From contig NZ_JAMDLH010000001.1 of the NCBI RefSeq assembly GCF_023721755.1, positions 930,001-994,000 of the forward strand: a stretch of 64,000 nucleotides of DNA, in the 5' to 3' direction. Source of the stretch: Pleomorphomonas sp. NRK KF1. GTDB lineage: Bacteria > Pseudomonadota > Alphaproteobacteria > Rhizobiales > Pleomorphomonadaceae. The notes beneath the pieces are model-generated. The model saw only the letters and a program-made list of their open reading frames with translations, was not told where the DNA came from and made no database searches. Of this stretch, positions 1 through 8,398 are shown piece by piece. A program made the position numbers and the translations under genes. How positions within the stretch are numbered: the first letter of the stretch is position 1; each line of letters starts with the position of its first letter.

Positions 1-842
1 CTGCGTCCCGCGTGTGTTCTTTCAATCATGTCCGCAAGCCGTCGAGAAAAGGCGCCAACATCGTCAATGGCGTGGCGAGGCGCCCCCCAGAACCCCGTTT
101 CCGGAAGCGCGCCACCATACCAACAGCCGGGAGTCGCTTTCAAAGCATCAATGATCGAACCGCGGCCGAAGAAGGCTACGCTTTGCGGCATGATGACCAG
201 GGTATCCGCCTCTTCGCGATCGGGGCCACCATACTCCGGCAGCAGGAAGTCCATGATGGCCGAGGCAGTCCGCGCCTCCGTGTCGACGACGAGAAGCCCC
301 CCCTCCCGGCGGGATGCGGCGATGGCGCGTCGCGACATGGCCTCGATGTCCGAGGTTATGCCCTGAGCGGCCCGATCGTCATCGCGGATCTTTCGGATCT
401 CGCTTGCAGAGGCACAGACCGAGCGCATCCCACGCGCGTGACCAATATCATTCGCCTCCACCAGCGTGCGTCGGCGCGTCCATTCGACCGGGGCACCCCT
501 GCCCCTCAAGAGATCGAACACCTGACGGAGTGAGGAGGGCTGGCCAACGCCGGCCCTTGGTCCGTGATGGTCGATCTCGATGACAGCCGACCGCTCGATG
601 TCGTCCGGAAGGTCATATGCAAGTTCGACCAGAATAGGTGTTTCCCCGGCGGCAATTGCCGCTCGGATTTCCGGAAGATAGGACGAGGCTGCCGCCCCCC
701 AGGCCAGCCGCTTGTCGGCAATGCGATCCTCGAAACCGGCTTCGCGAAGAAGAGCGGCTACCTCGATCATCTCAAGATCCCTGCCGCCGAGGAAGAACCT
801 CACGCCGTCGCTCGCCCGCGACCTTCCTTCAGCTTCAGGCAT
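1..842 (-). CDS. DHH-motif protein next to CorA-like effector (partial)
   Basis: The reading frame starts at ATG 842 and is open to the left edge, giving at least 280 residues without a stop. Its start overlaps the stop of the CorA-like gene by 8 nt, so the two are translationally coupled. Visible motifs are FFLGGRDLEM (residues 16-25), an IEIDHHG motif (88-94) like the metal-binding motif of DHH phosphoesterases, and EANDIGH (129-135). Type III CRISPR loci with CorA effectors often carry a DHH-family phosphodiesterase (NrN) that destroys the second messenger. By context I infer a similar signal-degrading role. The family match rests on a short motif and the C-terminus is outside the window, so it may be another metal-dependent hydrolase. 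Confidence 0.6.
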   Translation of the reverse strand, partial: MPEAEGRSRASDGVRFFLGGRDLEMIEVAALLREAGFEDRIADKRLAWGAAASSYLPEIRAAIAAGETPILVELAYDLPDDIERSAVIEIDHHGPRAGVGQPSSLRQVFDLLRGRGAPVEWTRRRTLVEANDIGHARGMRSVCASASEIRKIRDDDRAAQGITSDIEAMSRRAIAASRREGGLLVVDTEARTASAIMDFLLPEYGGPDREEADTLVIMPQSVAFFGRGSIIDALKATPGCWYGGALPETGFWGAPRHAIDDVGAFSRRLADMIERTHAGR

Positions 843-2955
843 GAACATGCAGCCCTAGACAGATCAGGAAGGCGAAAGCGAAAAGACCGCTACCCAGCAT
901 GAGATAGTTGAGAAATCCGCCGATCAGCCGCTCGCCCGTATCTTCATGCAATCTTCGATTGATTGCCCATACGAATGCCTTGGTCAGGGCCAGGAAAAGC
1001 AAGGTAACGATGGAAATAGGCCCGAGCGCCCAGAGCCACCGATACAAGGCGCTCATGACACTCAAGGCAGGAGCCTGACCAGCAGGCGCCTGCCCTGCCG
1101 CCACCCAATCGATGAGCTGCAACGGATTGGAGATCGCGCCCAAGCTCAGGAAGGTCAGCGCCAGGCCAATGGCGGCGGCGATGGTGGCAACGGCCGTCAG
1201 GCCCATGCCGCTTTTGGCGATCTGGCCCTGCTCTACCGTGTGGGTGAAGCTGACGGCGGCGGCCAGTTCGTCCTTGACGTCCACATAGAGGCTCTCGAGC
1301 TTCATCACGCCGCGCAACTGATCGAAGATTTCGGTCGGCTGAATCTGGTTCGAAACGCCGACGAAGCGAAAACGGTGAACGAAGCGCAGGAAGTCATGCT
1401 GGATTTTCTGCAGTTCATGTCCGAAACGCACCATTGCCTTGGCGCTGCGTTCGGCCTTTTTCTTCATGGAGAGCTCAGTGCTCTGCCGGTCCGCCTGGCT
1501 GAGGCTGTCGACCGCCACCGAAATTCGGCTGGAGGTCGCCAGCAGCGAGGCAAACTCCATGTTGGCGAGCAGCATCATCTGGAAATAGTGACGCCGGAAA
1601 TGATGCACGATGGTTTCGTCGAAGAAGCGCCCGGAACCGACGATCGCGAAATGGTAGCTGGCGAGCAGCAGGCGCGAGGCGGAATCTGTGGCCTCGCTGG
1701 CCATGAATCGGTCGTAGCAATGCTTCTTCTCGAAATCTTCAAGGAAGCGGGGATTGTAGGGCATGGGGTCGTTGCCCGCCTCGTCGGCAAAGCAGAGCCG
1801 TATCCAGTCCCCACGGGAGATCAAGGCCAGATCGTAGCGTTGGGCAACCTCGTAATTCGCCGCCGGTGAAGGGCCGATTCCCAGGGCATGCGCCGCTCCG
1901 GTTATGCCAACGAAGCTCATCAGGGGCACCCGCTCGTCGACCACATGACGCCAGACCGGCAGGTCGTCCTTCGTCGCGCTCCCTCCCTCGAAGACTATCG
2001 GCCATAGCGCATGGCGCCAGTAGTCAAAAACGGGAACAGCACGATTGGCGCGTCGTGACGATGTATCGGAGCTCGACAACCCGGTCTGTTCAAGCGTCGC
2101 TTCAAGACCGTCGGGCGTGAAGGCTCCCGTGCGCGCAATCTTCTCGCCGCAGGCAAGACAACCAAAACCAACGGGCTCCATGCCGTGATCGGTGCGTTTT
2201 AGCCATTCGAACTCGATGGGAACCCGGCTCGCGACAACCTCACCATTGTCATGGACAGCAAAGAAGGGCGTGTAAACTCGCCGAAGATGATCATTGATGC
2301 TCAGCGCGTCTTCCAGCGTCATGCGCCGCTTTTCGACACCGACCTGCAACTCATCCGACACCACCCGAGGATCTTGGCCAAAATCGACCTCCACGGCAAC
2401 GATCGCCGCACCGGTTGAGAAGGTATAAAGGTTCAGCCGCCGCACGTCCGCCTGGTAAACCACATCCCGGCTGCCGCTGGCATTGAGACGGAGTTTGAAC
2501 CTTATCCCGTCGATCCCTTTTCGCCGCCACAACTTGAACGGCGCTACCTCGCTGTCACCAAACAGCGTCCTCTGCAGGAAGTCATAGAAATAGACGAACT
2601 CGCCGTAGGCTTGAGCGCGATCTGCCGTCTTCTCCAGATTGTCGACAGCGCCGCGCCACTTGTCCAGTTTGTTTGTATAGGCTTCATCCGTGTCTTCACG
2701 TCGTCTGTCCGGCGGCCTGCGCGTCCGCCCCGGCTTGCCCGCGTGATCGGACAGGTCCAACACCTGCTCCCACAGGTCCGACTGTTGGGCGAGCTTGCCA
2801 TCGAGCCGGTCCACCAGATCGGCGACGCTAATGCCCTGTTTGTGGCGGACGTCGTCCTCCCCATCGGGATGAAGCGCCAGGGCCAGTGGCCAGATGAGGA
2901 TCTGGCGAAACTGGGACAGCTTAATTTCGTATGACGGGCGACCGGTATGCGACAC
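835..2955 (-). CDS. CorA-like CRISPR-associated membrane effector
   Basis: Encodes about 706 residues: a large soluble N-terminal part and three hydrophobic segments at the C-terminus (about 592-617, 648-672 and 689-711 if counted from the upstream TTG at 2979). The layout, a cytosolic sensor followed by C-terminal membrane helices, and a DHH-motif partner downstream fit the CorA-type effectors of type III CRISPR systems, which are triggered by SAM-AMP in Bacteroides. The GMN filter motif of true CorA magnesium channels is not seen; the first helix ends in LGAISN. I prefer GTG 2955 because a GGGGGAGAGG stretch lies just upstream. The gene follows array 1 in the same direction and could be read from its own TTGACA-containing promoter in 2956-3054. 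Assignment to the CorA superfamily is inferred from architecture and context. Confidence 0.6.
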   Translation of the reverse strand: MSHTGRPSYEIKLSQFRQILIWPLALALHPDGEDDVRHKQGISVADLVDRLDGKLAQQSDLWEQVLDLSDHAGKPGRTRRPPDRRREDTDEAYTNKLDKWRGAVDNLEKTADRAQAYGEFVYFYDFLQRTLFGDSEVAPFKLWRRKGIDGIRFKLRLNASGSRDVVYQADVRRLNLYTFSTGAAIVAVEVDFGQDPRVVSDELQVGVEKRRMTLEDALSINDHLRRVYTPFFAVHDNGEVVASRVPIEFEWLKRTDHGMEPVGFGCLACGEKIARTGAFTPDGLEATLEQTGLSSSDTSSRRANRAVPVFDYWRHALWPIVFEGGSATKDDLPVWRHVVDERVPLMSFVGITGAAHALGIGPSPAANYEVAQRYDLALISRGDWIRLCFADEAGNDPMPYNPRFLEDFEKKHCYDRFMASEATDSASRLLLASYHFAIVGSGRFFDETIVHHFRRHYFQMMLLANMEFASLLATSSRISVAVDSLSQADRQSTELSMKKKAERSAKAMVRFGHELQKIQHDFLRFVHRFRFVGVSNQIQPTEIFDQLRGVMKLESLYVDVKDELAAAVSFTHTVEQGQIAKSGMGLTAVATIAAAIGLALTFLSLGAISNPLQLIDWVAAGQAPAGQAPALSVMSALYRWLWALGPISIVTLLFLALTKAFVWAINRRLHEDTGERLIGGFLNYLMLGSGLFAFAFLICLGLHVHA

Positions 2956-3054
2956 GCGCCTCTCCCCCAAAAGCTTCAACCGAAGCTAGTATTCTTAACG
3001 TGTCAAAATCAATGCAAACAATTTGAGAGATACTACCGACGCCGGAGCATCGGA

Positions 3055-4301
3055 AAGCGCGTCCCCTATCAAGCGGGGCGCGGCCTCAGACTATATGGCC
3101 AACACGTGCTTCAGCTACGCAAGGTGTCAGTCCCCTACCATGCGGGGAGCGGCTTCGAACATCTACACCATCTTCCGCAGTATCGGTTGCGGGCCGTTTC
3201 AGTCCCCTACCATGCGGGGAGCGGCTTCGAACTCTCCAGAAGGAGCTTCCCTATCGGCTTGCCAGTTTCAGTCCCCTACCATGCGGGGAGCGGCTTCGAA
3301 CTCGCAAGCACTGGTTCGGGTGGGCGCTGTGGATGATCAGGTTTCAGTCCCCTACCAAGCGGGGAGCGGCTTCGAACAAATCTGAGGGGATGACAGCCAC
3401 CCTCATGGGCGTTTCAGTCCCCTACCATGCGGGGAGCGGCTTCGAACCTCGACCTACATCGCGTCGGCCGTCATTCGTGCGGGGTTTCAGTCCCCTACCA
3501 TGCGGGGAGCGGCTCGAACTAGTGCAAATGAGAGTTTCCTGAAAGGAGCCTATGTTTCAGTCCCCTACCATGCGGGGAGCGGCTTCGAACGGAGCCGTGA
3601 GACATTTCTCGCTTTTTGCCAGCGGTTTCAGTCCCCTACCATGCGGGAAGCGGCTTCGAACCTGGCACGTGTTCGCGCGGCCTCAGCACCCGCGTTTCAG
3701 TCCCCTACCATGCGGGGAGCGGCTTCGAACCGAACGACATCTGCATGACGTCCTACATCACATCGTTTCAGTCCCCTACCATGCGGGGAGCGGCTTCGAA
3801 CTCTGGAAGCCAGCGCCCAACGCTACCGTTGGAGGTTTCAGTCCCCTACCATGCGGGGAGCGGCTTCGAACCCGAACTTCAAAGATCACCTTCAGGCGGC
3901 GATGAGGTTTCAGTCCCCTACCATGCGGGGAGCGGCTTCGAACGAGAGCCAGGCCACCTCCGTGGATGAGATCATCGTTTCAGTCCCCTACCATGCGGGG
4001 AGCAGCTTCGAACCTGAAGGCGGCTCCGGCCAAGGCCGAGCCGTCCGTGCGTTTCAGTCCCCTACCATGCGGGGAGCAGCTTCGAACCTGAAAGGAGCCT
4101 ATATTGCGACAACCACATGGTTTCAGTCCCCTACCATGCGGGGAGCAGCTTCGAACCCTCGCCAAGCGCAATGCCGAGCTGAAGCTCGAGGTTTCAGTCC
4201 CCTACCATGCGGGGAGCAGCTTCGAACCGAGCCATCACTCTGACGGATGTCAAAGTCCGCCAGCGTTTCAGTCCCCTACCATGCGGGGAGCAGCTTCGAA
4301 C
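3055..4301 (-). CRISPR. CRISPR array 1, 18 repeats, 17 spacers
   Basis: Repeats are 37 nt with spacers of 32-39 nt. In crRNA sense (minus strand) the repeat starts GTTCGAAGCCGCTCCCC and ends GGTAGGGGACTGAAAC, so the 8-nt crRNA tag would be ACTGAAAC, typical for type III. Repeat starts on the plus strand are 3055, 3124, 3196, 3265, 3341, 3411, 3484, 3554, 3625, 3694, 3765, 3835, 3907, 3977, 4051, 4120, 4191 and 4265. The repeat at 3055-3091 is degenerate and marks the distal end; the one at 3484 lacks one base. The five repeats nearest 4301 share one substitution (GCAGC for GCGGC on the plus strand). A leader motif abuts 4301. Transcription therefore runs from about 4460 towards 3055. Confidence 0.98.
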
Positions 4302-4460
4302 CGCCTAGCTGTAACCAACCACAAAATCACGGAAACTCAAGACAAATCTCAGGACGGCGCTATTGTTCGAGGGTGTTTTGCACAAATCAGCCTCCATGCC
4401 GCAGATCGAGATGAAAATAGCCTTTTCGGAACAATACACTAGCACGGATCCACGGAGGTT
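4302..4460 (-). promoter_or_regulatory. Leader of CRISPR array 1
   Basis: This AT-richer stretch lies between cas6 and the first repeat. On the minus strand it carries TTTGTGGTTGGTTACAG (4325-4309), then 7 nt, then the first repeat. The identical motif at identical spacing precedes array 2. This is the expected place for the array promoter and for a sequence guiding spacer integration at the leader end. I see no gene in it. Confidence 0.8.
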
Positions 4461-5432
4461 TCAGCCGGCATCGTCGCCCCAGAGCTCCACGCCATACCAT
4501 CCGTGCCCATGTCTCGTATCATGGCCGATCTGTGCTGTCTCGCCAATCAGCAGGTAGGGCACCAGCCTGTCGAGCGGTCCTTCCAGCACAAGATGGCCGC
4601 GGCGATCCTGCATGGGTATCTCGTGCCAATGGCGCGTCGAACGCCGCTCCCACCTCGTCTCAACGATGCCGCCATCGTAAACGCGAGTGGCCCGCGCATC
4701 GTTCTTGACGGCCGTGAAATCGCAATCGAGCCGCAAACCATGCCAAAGCGCCAACCCCTCGATGCGATCGACTAGGCCCGGCAACAAGCCATGCCAATCG
4801 CTCGCCGCCGTCCCGTCGCGCTTGAGGATGATCGGACTCTTCAGGACCATCAGCACTTGATCGATCCTGGCGTCGACGACAGCCGCGACCTCGCTCTCGG
4901 TCTCGACCTGCTGATCGAGAACCTGCCAGTTGGGTCTCTCGCCATCCCGCCCCACGCCATAGGCAAAGACTTCGAGCAGAAGTGGCATCAGGCGGTCGGC
5001 AAAGCAGCAGGCTATGCCGAACAGGATGATCTGGAACACGGCGCGGCTGGAGCCACCATCCCGGTCGACTTGGGCGCGCGTCACAAACGGGCGGGGAACA
5101 TCGCGCGCCCGCGTGACCTTGCCATGATCGTTCCACAAGAGGTCGAGCATGCTGAGCGGCTGGCGGGGACAGGGCAAGCCGTCGATCGCCTCCTTGCTCG
5201 CATGTCGCTTCAGGACGGGCCAGAGCGCCCCCCGTATGCGTCTCGCAACGTCGTGCCCCTCCAAGCTGGAGAAATCTCCGGCCAGCGACAGGGAGATCGT
5301 TGTCCATCGCCATTGACGGGCGATGACGTCGATACCCACCCCGGGATGGGGCGCTGCCAGGAAGGAGCGCAGAGCTGGCCCGGATAGCAAGGGAGCACAT
5401 GTGGCCCAGTCCGCGGTTTCAAGGTCGTTCAT
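4461..5432 (-). CDS. cas6: Cas6 pre-crRNA endoribonuclease
   Basis: A 323-residue RAMP protein that would cut the repeat transcripts of both arrays to give crRNAs with the ACTGAAAC tag. The C-terminus has the Cas6 signature: LVLEGPLDRLVPYLLIGET followed by the glycine-rich IGHDTRHGHGWYGVEL, where the G-rich loop contacts the repeat RNA. ATG 5432 is preceded by a GAGAG element; an in-frame TTG at 5450 would overlap cas2. The gene follows cas2 by about 10 nt and ends just before the array 1 leader, so RT-cas1, cas2 and cas6 form one operon. Cas6 is separate here, unlike RT-Cas1 relatives in which Cas6 is fused to the N-terminus. Confidence 0.88.
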   Translation of the reverse strand: MNDLETADWATCAPLLSGPALRSFLAAPHPGVGIDVIARQWRWTTISLSLAGDFSSLEGHDVARRIRGALWPVLKRHASKEAIDGLPCPRQPLSMLDLLWNDHGKVTRARDVPRPFVTRAQVDRDGGSSRAVFQIILFGIACCFADRLMPLLLEVFAYGVGRDGERPNWQVLDQQVETESEVAAVVDARIDQVLMVLKSPIILKRDGTAASDWHGLLPGLVDRIEGLALWHGLRLDCDFTAVKNDARATRVYDGGIVETRWERRSTRHWHEIPMQDRRGHLVLEGPLDRLVPYLLIGETAQIGHDTRHGHGWYGVELWGDDAG

Positions 5433-5442
5433 CCCAAGTCTC

Positions 5443-5730
5443 TCAGGCAATCAGAAAGGTAGGCGCGTCCACGATGGCCGGCGCGCCGAACGTCCGGCAG
5501 CGCGCCAGCCCGGCCTGACCGATCGCATAGACGCGCAGACTATCGCCGGTTGCAAGGACCGCTTCCACCTTGATGGCCATGGCTTTGGCTTCCTTTTGCG
5601 TCATCCAGGCTTCGAACACCGAGTTCTGAACCCGCACGGCGCGCTCCTCCAGCATCCCGGCCACTCGACGCCGCTTGGCGTCGTCGGAGATATCGTAGGC
5701 AAAGACCGTGAACATGGCGGCTCGTGGCAT
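5443..5730 (-). CDS. cas2: Cas2 adaptation protein
   Basis: A 95-residue Cas2 that bridges two Cas1 dimers in the spacer integration complex. The diagnostic N-terminal strand FTVFAYDISDD with the conserved Asp and the following RVQNSVFEA segment are clear. ATG 5730 is chosen because TGAGG lies 6 nt upstream; a TTG at 5742 would overlap the RT-cas1 stop, and an internal ATG at 5715 lacks a ribosome site. It lies between RT-cas1 and cas6 in a tightly packed operon. Confidence 0.92.
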   Translation of the reverse strand: MPRAAMFTVFAYDISDDAKRRRVAGMLEERAVRVQNSVFEAWMTQKEAKAMAIKVEAVLATGDSLRVYAIGQAGLARCRTFGAPAIVDAPTFLIA

Positions 5731-5738
5731 GAAAGGCC

Positions 5739-7691
5739 TCAATAGTCCATACGATAGGGAACATAGGGTTCGCCAGTTTTGATCGCGCCCGCGAAACGAC
5801 GCACCTGCCGCTCGATCATGCCTCTCCAGGGCACGGAGGAGGCGCCGGCGGGATCTTTGACGGGCCTCGCCAGCGTTCGCTCATAGGCGCGAATGATGGC
5901 GTCGCGCGTTTCCGCCTCCATCGTCCAGCCGAGGCCGCGATCGCGGGAAAAGCCATCGATATTGACCGCCTTCTGCGCGACGAGCGTCACCGCGCAGCTC
6001 TCGGCGACCGGCCCGCGAAACTCCTCGACAAGATCCGTCGCGCAAGCCGACGACTCGTTCTTGCTGGCATGCAGGATCGCAAAACCTGGGTGCAGACCGG
6101 CTGCGAAAACGGCGCGTTCGACCTCGTTGGTCACCAGCGTCGCGAGATACGACAGGATGACGTCGAATGGCGTCGCCGGTGGACGACGGCCACGCCGCTC
6201 GAACACCCAACCCTCGGGCAGGAAGCGGCCCAGCACCCGCCAATAGACCTTGGCCGAAGCACCCTCATAGCTCATCAGGCTGGAAACCGCCTCGGCGCCC
6301 GGCAGCTTGCGGAGGATGCGGTTGATCTCCTCGCAGGCCTGCACCACTGCGGTGTCGTTGCGTTGGCGGTTCAGGCGACGCAGCAAAGCGCGATGATTGT
6401 GGATACGAGCCTCGACGATCACCTCGGCGAGCTGCCGACGCCGCGCTTCGTCCAGAATGGTCCTTGCCTGGGCAAGGTGCAGCACGCCATTGATGCCCTC
6501 GCGTGGCGCCACCGACCCCAGCGCCTCGCCGCGCCCGTCGACGAACACCGTCGGCACGCCAGCCGCGAGCAACGCTCTCAGCGCATCCGACGAAATATCG
6601 GTATCGGGATGGACCTCGACCCTTTCCAGCAAATGCGCCTTGAGGCGCAGCCGCATGTGCCCGTCCTCGCTGACCTCGATGGACTCGCCGGTGCCCGTGT
6701 CCGCGCGGGTGCCGGCCATGGCAAGGTAGAGAACGCGCCGGCAGCGAGGGGGAGTGCCGGAGCGCTGTTCATCGTCCTTGCCTGAACTGTCCGGTGCCGG
6801 GGCTCCAGATGGAGGTGAATCCACGGTCTCGGTCGGCGCCTCGTCCCAGGGGTCCGCGACCACCAGCGACCGCACGAACAGATGCCCCAGAAAGCGCAGG
6901 CCACGGTTGAACGGCACGATCTTGGTCTTTTCAGGATGGAGCTCGAGACCTTCCTTCTTCAAAAGTCGCGCCGCCTTGTCCTTGGCGGCCTCCGCGTCGG
7001 CAGCCGATCTGGCCAGTATCACGAAGTCGTCGGCATAGCGGATCAGGCGAAGGGCCGGATCCCGGAAGGCCTCATCCATCGCGTCGAGATAGAGATTGGC
7101 GAGCACAGGCGACACGGGTGAGCCTTGCGGCAGTCCCCGCCCTGCTGCACCATAAGCTTCGAGCCACAAGCTGATGAGGTCGACGAATCTCCCGTCATCG
7201 ACATGCGCCTCCAGCTTGGCGATGAGACGATCATGCGGCACGTTGTCGAAATAGGATCGGATGTCCGCGTCGACCGCCCAACGGAAGCCGTCGCGCCGGT
7301 GCTTGTCCACCATGCGCACCGCCTGTTGCACCGATCGCCCCGGCCGATAGCCGAAGCTCACATCCTCCATCTCCCGGTCGAGGCCGGCAACCAGCAGCGT
7401 CGAAGCTGCCGTCTGAACAACGCGATCTCGCACCGCGGGGATCGAGAGCTTGCGAAAGCCACCGCTCTTCTTGGGCATCTGGGCAGGCCGCGCGCGGCGC
7501 GGAACATATTCGCCAGAAATCAGCTCATGGGTCAGCGCCACGACCTCGTTCGCCAGGCGCTTGGCAAAGGCGTCTATGCTGACCCCGTCGCCACCGGGGC
7601 CGCCAGCGTTTTCCCGCACACGGGCGAAGGCCAGCGTCAGCGCCGTCGGCTCGGCGATTTGCTCGAAAAGACCGGTCAGGCGCTTCACCAT
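5739..7691 (-). CDS. cas1: Reverse transcriptase-Cas1 fusion
   Basis: A 650-residue fusion that can acquire spacers, potentially from RNA. The RT domain (about 1-280) has SFGYRPGRS, the GLPQGSPVSPVLANLYLD block and the catalytic YADD at 219-222. A proline- and serine-rich linker (about 280-318) leads to Cas1 (about 319-650), with YEGASAKVYW carrying the first catalytic Glu (476), ILHASKNESS with the His (541) and DLVEEFR with the acidic residue. ATG 7691 is fixed by GGGAGGAGG 8 nt upstream; the frame stays open further but only through the array 2 leader and repeats. RT-Cas1 fusions are known from type III systems such as Marinomonas, where RNA spacer acquisition was shown. All catalytic motifs seem intact. 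Confidence 0.96.
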   Translation of the reverse strand: MVKRLTGLFEQIAEPTALTLAFARVRENAGGPGGDGVSIDAFAKRLANEVVALTHELISGEYVPRRARPAQMPKKSGGFRKLSIPAVRDRVVQTAASTLLVAGLDREMEDVSFGYRPGRSVQQAVRMVDKHRRDGFRWAVDADIRSYFDNVPHDRLIAKLEAHVDDGRFVDLISLWLEAYGAAGRGLPQGSPVSPVLANLYLDAMDEAFRDPALRLIRYADDFVILARSAADAEAAKDKAARLLKKEGLELHPEKTKIVPFNRGLRFLGHLFVRSLVVADPWDEAPTETVDSPPSGAPAPDSSGKDDEQRSGTPPRCRRVLYLAMAGTRADTGTGESIEVSEDGHMRLRLKAHLLERVEVHPDTDISSDALRALLAAGVPTVFVDGRGEALGSVAPREGINGVLHLAQARTILDEARRRQLAEVIVEARIHNHRALLRRLNRQRNDTAVVQACEEINRILRKLPGAEAVSSLMSYEGASAKVYWRVLGRFLPEGWVFERRGRRPPATPFDVILSYLATLVTNEVERAVFAAGLHPGFAILHASKNESSACATDLVEEFRGPVAESCAVTLVAQKAVNIDGFSRDRGLGWTMEAETRDAIIRAYERTLARPVKDPAGASSVPWRGMIERQVRRFAGAIKTGEPYVPYRMDY

Positions 7692-7942
7692 CGGCGTTCC
7701 TCCTCCCACCGACGGCCATTGGCCGGACGAAAGATGGACAATCGGGTTGTTCTTGACACGAAGAAAGCGCGCAATGGTGACGCGAACCTCCGTGGAAATG
7801 GAGCATCCTTTTGGTCCATAAGGATTTTCCACAGCCGCAAGCGCCCTCCAGCGTTTCGCTGTGCCGGGACCGTCGAGAAATGGTCGACCTCCATAGATCG
7901 GGCTTGTGTTTTTATTGGTTTGTGGTTGGTTACAGACATGCG
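7692..7942 (+). promoter_or_regulatory. Leader of CRISPR array 2 and divergent RT-cas1 promoter region
   Basis: The 251 bp between the RT-cas1 start and the first repeat of array 2 contain no credible gene. Immediately before the array lies TTTGTGGTTGGTTACAG (7919-7935), then 7 nt, then repeat 1. Homology to leader 1 extends upstream in a weaker CTTGnGTTT block (7903-7911). A TTGACA at about 7754 on the plus strand could be a -35 box for the array. The RT-cas1 ribosome site is inside the left edge. Confidence 0.75.
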
Positions 7943-8398
7943 GTCTTAGGCCGTGCCCCGCTTGGTAGGGGACTGAAACTTCAGCCCACTCGGCCCGCAG
8001 GGCCATTTCGCGTCTTAGGCCGTGCCCCGCTTGGTAGGGGACTGAAACGTAGTCGAAGCCGCCCAAGCGCAGCCAATGGTCTTAGGCCGTGCCCCGCTTG
8101 GTAGGGGACTGAAACTTAAATAGCGTGCACTGCTCGCGCCAGAACAGTTGAGTCTTAGGCCGTGCCCCGCTTGGTAGGGGACTGAAACAAGCGCTGACCA
8201 CGCTGGCGATAATGAGCCCGAGTCTTAGGCCGTGCCCCGCTTGGTAGGGGACTGAAACCTCGGCGTGAGCGCCGATGGCAGAGGTGAAGGCGGTCTTAGG
8301 CCGTGCCCCGCTTGGTAGGGGACTGAAACCAGACCTTTTTTATCCTTGGTCGGCTTGCCCCGTCTTAGGCCGTGCCCCGCTTGGTAGGGGACTGAAAC
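7943..8398 (+). CRISPR. CRISPR array 2, 7 repeats, 6 spacers
   Basis: Seven 37-nt repeats, identical to one another as read, start at 7943, 8012, 8079, 8152, 8222, 8293 and 8362; spacers are 30-36 nt. The repeat starts GTCTTAGGCCGTGCCCC and ends GGTAGGGGACTGAAAC. Its last 16 nt match the array 1 repeat in crRNA sense, whereas the 5' half differs, so the same Cas6 and the same tag probably serve both arrays. The array is transcribed away from RT-cas1. No degenerate terminal repeat is seen, which suggests a young or recently trimmed array. Confidence 0.98.

Noticed and set aside
2947-4442. Several open frames through CRISPR array 1 encoding a repeated VSVPYHAGSGFE peptide
   Set aside because: They are translations of the repeats; the repeat-spacer pattern explains them fully.
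7692-8066. A 125-residue N-terminal extension of RT-Cas1
   Set aside because: It would be encoded by array 2 repeats and the leader; a strong ribosome site marks ATG 7691.
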